Source: Streptomyces novaecaesareae (GTDB lineage: Bacteria; Actinomycetota; Actinomycetes; Streptomycetales; Streptomycetaceae). Taken from it: 15,966 bases of DNA. A program made the position numbers and the translations under genes. Location of the stretch: the NCBI RefSeq assembly GCF_000716875.1, contig NZ_JNWQ01000119.1, forward strand, positions 1-15,966, written 5' to 3'. This document shows, piece after piece, positions 1 to 5,310 of this stretch (position 1 is its first letter; the number at the start of each line of letters is the position of its first letter). Under the pieces are notes generated by a model, which saw nothing but the letters and a program-made list of their open reading frames with translations, had not been told where the DNA came from and did not search any database.

Positions 1-82
1 GGGCTGGGCGGGTTCAGGGCGGACTCCAGGGCTCGGGGACAGGGGGACGGACCGGGGGCGGGCCGGGCCGGCGCTCGGCCGG
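1..82. other. Window edge, non-coding downstream of the deaminase gene
   Basis: I see no credible gene here. The stretch is G-rich on the plus strand and lies just past the stop codon of the minus-strand deaminase gene. A short G/C hairpin can form at 66-80 (GGCCG, five-base loop, CGGCC), which could contribute to termination of that gene. It is weak (5 bp, no T tract). Confidence 0.3.
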
Positions 83-544
83 TCAGCGCGCGGGCGGCCC
101 GACGGCGACGCTCTGCACGGTGAAGTGCTCCAGCATCGGGGCGCAGGAGCGGCACGGCGGGGCGTGGGTGCCGTGCGCCGGATCGCCCTCCTCGCGGATC
201 CGTACGGTCGTCATCCGGGAGCCCTTGAGCGCCTTGCGGGCCTCGTGCAGGGTCATCGGCTTGCGGGCGGCGCGCTTGGAGCGCCGGCCGTCGACCGTCG
301 TCAGGTACTGGGAGAGCAGGACGGCCTCCGGGCAGCGGCCGGTGAACCGCTCGCGGGCCTCCGTCGGCAGGGCGTCCAGGAAGTCCGTGACCAGGCCGTG
401 CAGCACCGGGCGACGGGCGTCCTTGTCGCCCGCCAGGGTGTGCACCTCGCCGCCCTTGAGCGACAGCGCGGCGGCGACGGCGGGCAGCAGGCTGTCGCGG
501 TGGTGGCGCAGCACTGGTGGGTCCGCCGGCTCACCGGTGGTCAT
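83..544 (-). CDS. YwqJ-related putative nucleic acid/nucleotide deaminase, stand-alone
   Basis: This 153-residue soluble protein matches my recollection of the YwqJ-like deaminases from polymorphic toxin systems. The expected zinc-deaminase signatures are present: C71-P-E73 in GRCPEAVLLSQ (a Cys replaces the usual His of H-x-E) and P130-C131-x-x-C134 in HAPPCRSCAPML near the C-terminus. In the family these residues hold zinc and the catalytic Glu, and the reaction is hydrolytic deamination of a base in a nucleotide or nucleic acid. The actual substrate is unknown. There is no signal peptide, transmembrane segment, WXG100, PAAR or RHS region, so unlike a typical exported toxin the domain stands alone and is probably cytosolic. 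The ATG at 544 is supported by an excellent ribosome site (GGAGGAGGA, 552-560, seven bases upstream). It is divergent from the nuclease-SUKH and deaminase-SUKH genes, whose domains belong to the same toxin/immunity world. The family call is fairly secure; toxicity is inference. Confidence 0.85.
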   Translation of the reverse strand: MTTGEPADPPVLRHHRDSLLPAVAAALSLKGGEVHTLAGDKDARRPVLHGLVTDFLDALPTEARERFTGRCPEAVLLSQYLTTVDGRRSKRAARKPMTLHEARKALKGSRMTTVRIREEGDPAHGTHAPPCRSCAPMLEHFTVQSVAVGPPAR

Positions 545-607
545 CCGTCGTCCTCCTCCTCGTTACCCGGCGTCGGCCGGAGTGGCCCGGCCGGTCCTGG
601 GCAAGCC

Positions 608-613
608 TGTCAA
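608..613 (-). promoter_or_regulatory. Candidate -35 element for the deaminase gene
   Basis: On the minus strand this is a perfect TTGACA hexamer, about 65 bases upstream of the deaminase start codon. The matching -10 position (around 585-590) is G/C only, so the promoter is incomplete as a housekeeping-sigma site. Either the match is chance or the -10 is unusual. Confidence 0.25.
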
Positions 614-685
614 ACGACACCGACATCCGTACAACCGGGGTGCGGGCGTGGCGGATACCGGGCGGACCGACCGGACGGAGCGGCC

Positions 686-714
686 GGGCGCCACCCGGGC
701 GCCACCCGGGCGCC
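686..714. repeat. 11-base tandem repeat, 2.6 copies
   Basis: GGGCGCCACCC occurs at 686-696 and 697-707 and is followed by the partial copy GGGCGCC at 708-714. The copies are exact. The 11-base period is close to one turn of the DNA helix and is not a multiple of three, which fits non-coding DNA. It lies in the divergent promoter region, so it may be a protein-binding array or simply a slippage product. Confidence 0.9.
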
Positions 715-911
715 AACCGATGCTGGCCGAATGCGCGCCCGCTCGTCATGACTTGTCCACTGATTTACCGAAACCGCCCCCGGGTCGCGGCCGCGGCCGG
801 TACCGTCCCGGCAGCGAGCCGCCGGGACGGGGCAGGCCGCCGGGGCAGTGGTGGCGGGGCCGACTCCGGTGCCCGCGACGGACGTTGAGGCCACCGGGAC
901 GGGCCCGCCGC

Positions 912-935
912 CCGCCGCCCGCCGGCGGGCGGCGG
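912..935. repeat. Perfect 24-base G/C palindrome
   Basis: The 12 bases at 912-923 are the exact reverse complement of those at 924-935, centred on GCC/GGC. With no spacer it would extrude as a cruciform or form a hairpin only by giving up its central pairs. It lies about 150 bases upstream of the nuclease-SUKH start. A binding site, an upstream terminator or low-complexity G/C sequence are all possible. Confidence 0.85.
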
Positions 936-939
936 TGAG

Positions 940-994
940 GTGCGGGGCCTGTGCGGGGCCTGTGCAGGGGCTCTCCCGGGGCTCTCCCGAAGGG
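940..994. repeat. 11-base-periodic repeat block, five degenerate units
   Basis: Consecutive 11-base units are GTGCGGGGCCT (940-950), the same again (951-961), GTGCAGGGGCT (962-972), CTCCCGGGGCT (973-983) and CTCCCGAAGGG (984-994). The first two are identical and the rest progressively diverge. The block sits just upstream of the nuclease-SUKH gene and shares its 11-base period with the different repeat at 686-714. Confidence 0.75.
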
Positions 995-1013
995 TTCTCC
1001 CCAGGACCGGGGG

Positions 1014-1033
1014 TTGAACACAGGCCCTAGGCT
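1014..1033 (+). promoter_or_regulatory. Possible promoter elements of the nuclease-SUKH gene
   Basis: TAGGCT (1028-1033) resembles a streptomycete -10 hexamer and would give a leader of roughly 45 bases before the ATG at 1083. TTGAAC (1014-1019) looks like a -35 but is only 8 bases from it, too close to pair. No good -35 exists at the normal distance, so confidence is low. Confidence 0.25.
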
Positions 1034-1082
1034 GGTGCCCAGCAAGCACCGAGTATTTGCAGCAGCCAGTGGGGGCTCCCAG

Positions 1083-2084
1083 ATGACGACAGGTCGGCCC
1101 GGCGTCGCCGCCGCACCGAACGCGGCGTACGCAGGCCAGGTGGTGCAGTTCCCGGACCCGGTCCGCGCGGAGCGGCACCCCGCCGGGGTCAGCGTGGACG
1201 AGTACGGCTACCCGGACTTCGGTCCCTACGCCGCCGCCGCGGCCGAGGTCGCCGACCCGCCGGAGGGCTTCGGCGTGGACGAACTGCGGCTGACCGACTA
1301 CGTCTCGGCCAACGCCGCGCTCTACACCCAGGGCCACCCGCTCTGGGCCGACCTGGAGACCGCGGTCGCCACCCCGCCCGGCTGGACCTGGCACCACGCG
1401 GTCGGCCGGGCCGCCCCCGGCTGGCGGCGGATGGAACTCGTCCCGGTCGAGGTCAAGGCCCTGCTGCGGCACCACGGCGGCCTGGCCACGTCCTCCGCCG
1501 ACCACACCCGCCGTGGCACCCGCCCGCTGCAGGAGCGCCGGCCCGTCCACTTCTCGCTGGCCCGGGACGGCGGCGACCCGATCGGCGTCCCCGAGGACCT
1601 GGTGCAGCGCGCCGAGGAGCGCCTCGGCTACCGGCTGCCCGGCGCCTACCGCACCTTCCTCAAGCTGGGCGGCGGCCGCGCCCCGGTCGGGGTGGCCCTG
1701 GACACCGAACTCGGCCTGCTGCTCGATCAGCCGTTCCTGACCCTCAGCGAGGAGTACGGCACCGAGGACGTCGTGTACGCCAACAAGTGCCTGCGCGACC
1801 ACCTCACCAAGGACTACCTGGGCATCGCCTACGCGCAGGGCGGCCTCGTCGCGCTCAAGGTGCGCGGCGACCGGGCCGGCTCGGTCTGGTTCCACCTGTA
1901 CGACGACGCCCGCGACTCCGGCGGCCCGGAGGCCCCGGAGGACCGCTGCGCCCGGCTGCTGCTGCCCTGCGGCGAGGACTTCGACGCCTTCCTGCTGCGG
2001 CTGGCGGGCAGCCCGCCGGAGCTGGAGACGGTCGCGGAGCTGATGGTGGACGGCGGGTTCGCCCGGGCCGTCCCGGTGGGCTGA
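1083..2084 (+). CDS. WHH-like nuclease domain fused to a SUKH (SMI1/KNR4) immunity domain
   Basis: This is a 333-residue soluble protein. Residues about 165-325 form a SUKH (SMI1/KNR4) domain, with the typical helix LPGAYRTFLKLGGG at 185-198 and a later acidic DDARD region. SUKH proteins usually bind and neutralise nuclease or deaminase toxins. The N-terminal part looks like the HNH/EndoVII toxin family named WHH: YGYPDFGPYA (41-50), then T-W103-H104-H105, then M117-E-L-V-P and R-H130-H131-G-G. In active members I expect a His where K125 stands (VEVK rather than VxxIH), so catalysis may be impaired. The protein would then be a toxin-immunity fusion or a domesticated toxin fold. ATG 1083 is preferred over the upstream in-frame start at 951, which would translate the repeat region; GGGGG at 1071-1075 is a usable ribosome site. 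The gene is followed after 82 bases by the deaminase-SUKH-4 gene, probably as an operon. SUKH is well supported; WHH is by motif only. Confidence 0.85.
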   Translation: MTTGRPGVAAAPNAAYAGQVVQFPDPVRAERHPAGVSVDEYGYPDFGPYAAAAAEVADPPEGFGVDELRLTDYVSANAALYTQGHPLWADLETAVATPPGWTWHHAVGRAAPGWRRMELVPVEVKALLRHHGGLATSSADHTRRGTRPLQERRPVHFSLARDGGDPIGVPEDLVQRAEERLGYRLPGAYRTFLKLGGGRAPVGVALDTELGLLLDQPFLTLSEEYGTEDVVYANKCLRDHLTKDYLGIAYAQGGLVALKVRGDRAGSVWFHLYDDARDSGGPEAPEDRCARLLLPCGEDFDAFLLRLAGSPPELETVAELMVDGGFARAVPVG

Positions 2085-2166
2085 TGCGCGCGGCGGTGGT
2101 GCCGGTGGGCGCGGTGGTGCTGGTGGAACGGGGGACGACGAGGATGCGGACAGGGGTGAACCGGGC

Positions 2167-5043
2167 GTGGTGACGTACGCGCAGGCGCAGGAGCTCGCCG
2201 AGGAGTGGATCAACGGCGGTGTGCCGCGCGCGCAGCAGCGCGAGGTGCGGGTCCGGGAGTTCGACCTGGGCTTCGTCTGCTGGGCGGTGGCGCCCGGGGA
2301 CGGGGCCGCCGGTCCTGGCGGCGTTCCCGGCGGTGGCCCGGGCGGCGGTGCGGAGGGTTCGAGCGGCTCGGGTGAGGCGCGGCTGGTGATCGCCCGCGAC
2401 TCGGGGGCCAGCACGCTCTGGCCGGCGCTGCCCGTCAACGAGGTGGTCCGGCAGTACGAGGAGGTCTACGGGCGGCCGGTCGCGGCCAACCCTGCCGGGG
2501 CGGCGAAGCCCGCGCCGGGGCCGGTGGAGGCGACCTCCTTCCTGCTCAGCCCGCCGCAGTGGCTGCAGGAGGCGGGGGCCGCGGCGATCGCGGCGGAGGC
2601 GGAGCGGCTGGGGGGCGGCTCGGCCGGCCCGCAGGCCGCCGCGCCCGACTCGGCGCTCGCGCCGACCGAGGAGTTGCCCGGCCCGGCGGCGCTCGCGCCG
2701 ACCGAGGAGTTGCCCGGCCCGGCGGCGCTCGCGGCCACCGAGGAGCTGCCCGGCCCGGCGGCGCTCGCGGCCACCGAGGAGCTGCCCGGCCGCGCGGCGC
2801 CCGCGGCCGCGGTGCTGACCGAGCCGCCGGTGTCCGACCGGCCCGCCGGGGACGCGCCGACGATGCTCGCCCCGCCGCCGAGCCAGGACGGGCCGTTCGT
2901 CGTGCCACCGCAGCCGCAGCCGCAGCCGCAGCCGCAGGCCGCCGTGCCGCTGCCGCCGCCGGCCGCGCCCGTCGCGCCCGCTGTGCCTCCGGTCGGTGCC
3001 GAGGCGGCGACCGTGCTGATGCCCGAGGGTCTGCGGACCAGCGGCGCGGACCTGCCCGACGCGCCCGCGCCGGTCGGTGCCGAGGCCGCGACCATGCTGA
3101 TGCCGCCGGGCAGCGGCGGGTACGGCATGCCCCCGGTCCCGCCGTCCGCCGTCCCACCCGTGGCGGCCCAGCCCCCGTTCGCACCGCCGGCCGCACCGCC
3201 GGCCCAGGCTCCCGTGCCCGGCCCGGCCGTCGAGCCGGCGCCGACGCTGCTCGCACCGCCGGACGCCATGCCCGGGCTGATGGGCCTGCCCGGCGCTCCG
3301 GCGACGCCGCCCGGTGCGCCGGTGGAGCACGCGCCGACGATGCTGGCCCCGCCCGGTGGCGTGCCCGGTCTCGGCGGTCTGCCGGGCGCTCCGGCGACGC
3401 CGCCCGGTGCGCCGGTGGAGCACGCGCCGACGATGCTGGCCCCGCCCGGCGGAGTACCCGGCCTCGGCGGCCTGCCCGGCGCCCCCGCCACCCCGGCCGC
3501 GGAGCCGCCCGCCGCCGGTGCGCCGCAGGGCGGGCTCGGCCGTGCTCCGGCTTCGGCTCCGCCGCCGCCCCCGCCGGCCGCGCTGCGCGGCGGCCCGGCC
3601 GGTTCGCCCGGCGCGGGCGCCGCCCCGGCCGGGTTGGGCCGCAACGCCGGCTCCGCCCCGCCGCCGCCCCCGCCCGCCGGGCTGAAGCACACCGCGGGCA
3701 CCGGCACGCCGTCCGGCGCCCCCGGTGGCCGCGGAGCCGGGTCGGCCCCGCCGCCCCCGCCCCCGGCGGGCCTGCGCGGCGCCGAGGCGCCCGCCCCCCA
3801 GGGCACGCCGTCCGGCGGCACGCCCGCGGCCGGGTCGGCGTACGAGGCGACGCAGCTGGCGAGCGCGATCGACCCGGCGCTGCTGGGCGGCCCGGCGGAC
3901 CCCGGCACCCCGCCGTCCGGCGGCCCCGCCGTTCCGCCGCCGCCCGGCGGTCCGGCGGCCCCCGCGGCGCCCGCGGCCGGCTACGGCTACCCGAACGCGG
4001 GCGGCGCCGCCGGGGTCGTCCCCCCGGCGGCGGTGACCGGTTCGCCGCAGCCCGCGCCGGTGCCCCCCGGGGTGCCCGCGGTCGGCCCGGGCTACTTCGC
4101 CGCGCTCAGCTACCGGGGCCCGGACGGCTCGGAGCAGAAGCTGCTGCACCGCAGCGAGCCCGGCACCCCGCACCCGGAGTGGAAGATCCTGCAGGACCTG
4201 CGCCGGCTCAACGTGCCGCCGGAGCAGGTGCTGGAGCTCTACACCGAGCTGGAGTCCTGCGATCTGCCGGGCGGCTACTGCAACCGCATGATCGCCGCGT
4301 CCTGGCCGAACGTGCGGCTCACCCACACCGCCCCGTACGGCCGTGACCACGCATCCCGGCAGGCCGGGATGGCCGAGCTGCTGGACCACCTGGACGAGCT
4401 GCACCAGCTGGCCTCCGGTGCCCAGCGGGTCCGCCCGTTCCGGGTGCCGCCGCCCGCGCCCGGGACGGTCCAGGCGCTGCCGCCGCTCCCGCCGCAGCAG
4501 CTCGCCCAGGAGGTCGGCGCCGCCTTCGGGCAGAACCTGTTCCGCTACGAGCAGCGCGCCGTCTCCCGCCAGGGCGTGCCGGAGCCGGTGTCCCAGACCC
4601 TGATGTGGGCCGGGCTGCCGCGTGACTTCGGGCCGTTCTTCTGGGCGCAGGCGCAGGAGGGCCGTCCGATCCCGACGCTCGCCGAGCTGGCCGCCGAGCG
4701 CGGCCTGGCCGGCGGCCCGGACTTCGGCGGCTACCTGGTGCTGGGCAACGACTACGGCCGGCAGCTGTGCGTCCAGTACGGCACCGCGAACGTGGTCGCC
4801 GTGGACATCGATGGAACCGCCCAGCCGCCCCGGTTCGTCAACAGCGGTGTACCGGAGTTCGTCCGCGCGCTGGCCCTGCTGGGCCGGATGTGGCGGCTGC
4901 GGTACGGGCTGACGCCGGACCAGGCCGGTCGCTGGACGACCGACTTCCAGGCCCAGCTCGCCGCGATCGACCCGGCGGCCCTGCAGAACGCGGACACCTG
5001 GTGGGCCGTGCTGCTGGAGCAGTTCTGGGACGGTCTGCTGTAG
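2167..5043 (+). CDS. Imm35-like / proline-rich / deaminase-like / SUKH-4 fusion protein
   Basis: This 958-residue protein has four parts. Residues 1-105 resemble the Imm35/YrhB-type immunity domain (YAQAQELAEEWINGG, LGFVCWAV, then LVIARDSG and a WPALPV motif). Residues 106-640 are a low-complexity Pro/Ala/Gly linker with nested repeats and three SAPPPPPP blocks. Residues 643-760 look like an XOO_2897-type nucleic acid/nucleotide deaminase: H669-P-E671, then ELESC698 and YC705 as putative zinc ligands with six residues between the cysteines. Residues about 780-958 match SUKH-4 (LPRDFGPFFWA, GYLVLGNDYG, and a tryptophan-rich C-terminus). Immunity domains therefore sit at both ends and a toxin-type domain between them. 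No signal peptide or membrane segment is present. The start is the first of two adjacent GTG codons, with AGGGGTG eight bases upstream; the second GTG (2170) is equally possible. SUKH-4 and the deaminase are fairly sure, Imm35 moderately. The role is unknown. Confidence 0.85.
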   Translation: MVTYAQAQELAEEWINGGVPRAQQREVRVREFDLGFVCWAVAPGDGAAGPGGVPGGGPGGGAEGSSGSGEARLVIARDSGASTLWPALPVNEVVRQYEEVYGRPVAANPAGAAKPAPGPVEATSFLLSPPQWLQEAGAAAIAAEAERLGGGSAGPQAAAPDSALAPTEELPGPAALAPTEELPGPAALAATEELPGPAALAATEELPGRAAPAAAVLTEPPVSDRPAGDAPTMLAPPPSQDGPFVVPPQPQPQPQPQAAVPLPPPAAPVAPAVPPVGAEAATVLMPEGLRTSGADLPDAPAPVGAEAATMLMPPGSGGYGMPPVPPSAVPPVAAQPPFAPPAAPPAQAPVPGPAVEPAPTLLAPPDAMPGLMGLPGAPATPPGAPVEHAPTMLAPPGGVPGLGGLPGAPATPPGAPVEHAPTMLAPPGGVPGLGGLPGAPATPAAEPPAAGAPQGGLGRAPASAPPPPPPAALRGGPAGSPGAGAAPAGLGRNAGSAPPPPPPAGLKHTAGTGTPSGAPGGRGAGSAPPPPPPAGLRGAEAPAPQGTPSGGTPAAGSAYEATQLASAIDPALLGGPADPGTPPSGGPAVPPPPGGPAAPAAPAAGYGYPNAGGAAGVVPPAAVTGSPQPAPVPPGVPAVGPGYFAALSYRGPDGSEQKLLHRSEPGTPHPEWKILQDLRRLNVPPEQVLELYTELESCDLPGGYCNRMIAASWPNVRLTHTAPYGRDHASRQAGMAELLDHLDELHQLASGAQRVRPFRVPPPAPGTVQALPPLPPQQLAQEVGAAFGQNLFRYEQRAVSRQGVPEPVSQTLMWAGLPRDFGPFFWAQAQEGRPIPTLAELAAERGLAGGPDFGGYLVLGNDYGRQLCVQYGTANVVAVDIDGTAQPPRFVNSGVPEFVRALALLGRMWRLRYGLTPDQAGRWTTDFQAQLAAIDPAALQNADTWWAVLLEQFWDGLL
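2653..2796 (+). repeat. Four tandem 36-base (12-residue) repeats in the proline-rich linker
   Basis: Four units encode A-L-A-(P/A)-T-E-E-L-P-G-(P/R)-A, with Thr at residues 167, 179, 191 and 203. Units 1 and 2 share gcgccgacc and a ttg leucine codon; units 3 and 4 share gcggccacc and ctg. This pairing suggests duplication of pairs or recent conversion. The repeat keeps frame, so copy number can change without breaking the gene. Confidence 0.9.
3232..3510 (+). repeat. Three tandem 93-base (31-residue) repeats in the proline-rich linker
   Basis: Units at 3232-3324, 3325-3417 and 3418-3510 each begin with E-x-A-P-T-(L/M)-L-A-P-P and continue through P-G-L-x-G-L-P-G-A-P-A-T-P. The second and third are nearly identical. 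The unit carries one copy of the Thr-x-Leu motif that also recurs elsewhere in this linker (Thr 360, 391, 422). Confidence 0.9.
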
Positions 5044-5052
5044 CGGACCGTC
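5029..5052 (+). other. Hairpin spanning the stop codon of the deaminase/SUKH-4 gene
   Basis: GACGGTCTGC (5029-5038) pairs with GCGGACCGTC (5043-5052), a 10-bp stem with one T-G wobble and a TGTA loop. The stop codon TAG (5041-5043) lies within the loop and the closing base pair. It may protect the mRNA 3' end or act together with the terminator 20 bases downstream. Confidence 0.6.
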
Positions 5053-5070
5053 GTGGATCCTCGCAGGTGA

Positions 5071-5105
5071 GGAGGGGTCGTTCCGGTGTCCGGGACGGCC
5101 CCTCC
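5071..5105 (+). terminator. Strong hairpin terminator after the deaminase/SUKH-4 gene
   Basis: The 16 bases at 5071-5086 pair with 5090-5105 around a TGT loop, with two G-T wobbles and otherwise full complementarity. There is no T tract, which is normal for streptomycete terminators. The wobbles make the hairpin more stable in plus-strand RNA than in the opposite direction, in agreement with the upstream gene. Confidence 0.75.
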
Positions 5106-5130
5106 GGTGTGCCGCCGTGGCTGTGCCTCG

Positions 5131-5159
5131 TTGGGGTTTCGCCCAGATCTGCGCAAAAT
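5131..5159 (+). promoter_or_regulatory. Candidate promoter of the coiled-coil gene
   Basis: TTGGGG (5131-5136) is followed after 17 bases by CAAAAT (5154-5159), one of the few A-rich runs in the region. It lies after the terminator and about 150 bases before the ATG at 5311. The -35 is weak (first three bases only) and the -10 matches four of six. Confidence 0.4.
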
Positions 5160-5310
5160 AGGTCAAGAGGATGGGGCTAGTCGTCCGGTCCTCGACGTAT
5201 TCAGGTCCGTACGACGGCCGAATCCGGCCCCCGGCTCCGAACCGGTTCCGGATCCGGCCGTTCCGTCCGATCATGGGCTCCGCAGCCCGCGAGAACGAGG
5301 GGAAGAGCCC

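Larger units (their letters stand above)
545..1082. other. Long divergent intergenic region with tandem repeats and a palindrome
   Basis: This 538-base gap separates the minus-strand deaminase gene from the plus-strand nuclease-SUKH gene. I found no convincing gene in it. It holds an 11-base tandem repeat (686-714), a relatively A/T-rich patch around 742-773 containing the palindrome GTCATGAC (745-752), a perfect 24-base G/C palindrome (912-935), and a second 11-base-periodic stretch (940-994). Promoters for both flanking genes must lie here. Candidates are listed separately. Confidence 0.6.

Noticed and set aside
120..938. Plus-strand frames over the deaminase gene (120-938, 125-751)
   Set aside because: Arg/Pro-rich antisense translations with no motif. 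The minus-strand frame carries a recognisable deaminase with a strong ribosome site.
951..1082. Upstream extension of the nuclease-SUKH gene to 951
   Set aside because: It would translate an 11-base repeat block. ATG 1083 has a ribosome site, and the protein from there looks complete.
5086..5310. Upstream extension of the coiled-coil gene to 5086
   Set aside because: It runs through a terminator hairpin and a candidate promoter. The DivIVA-like segment begins just after ATG 5311, which has a strong ribosome site.
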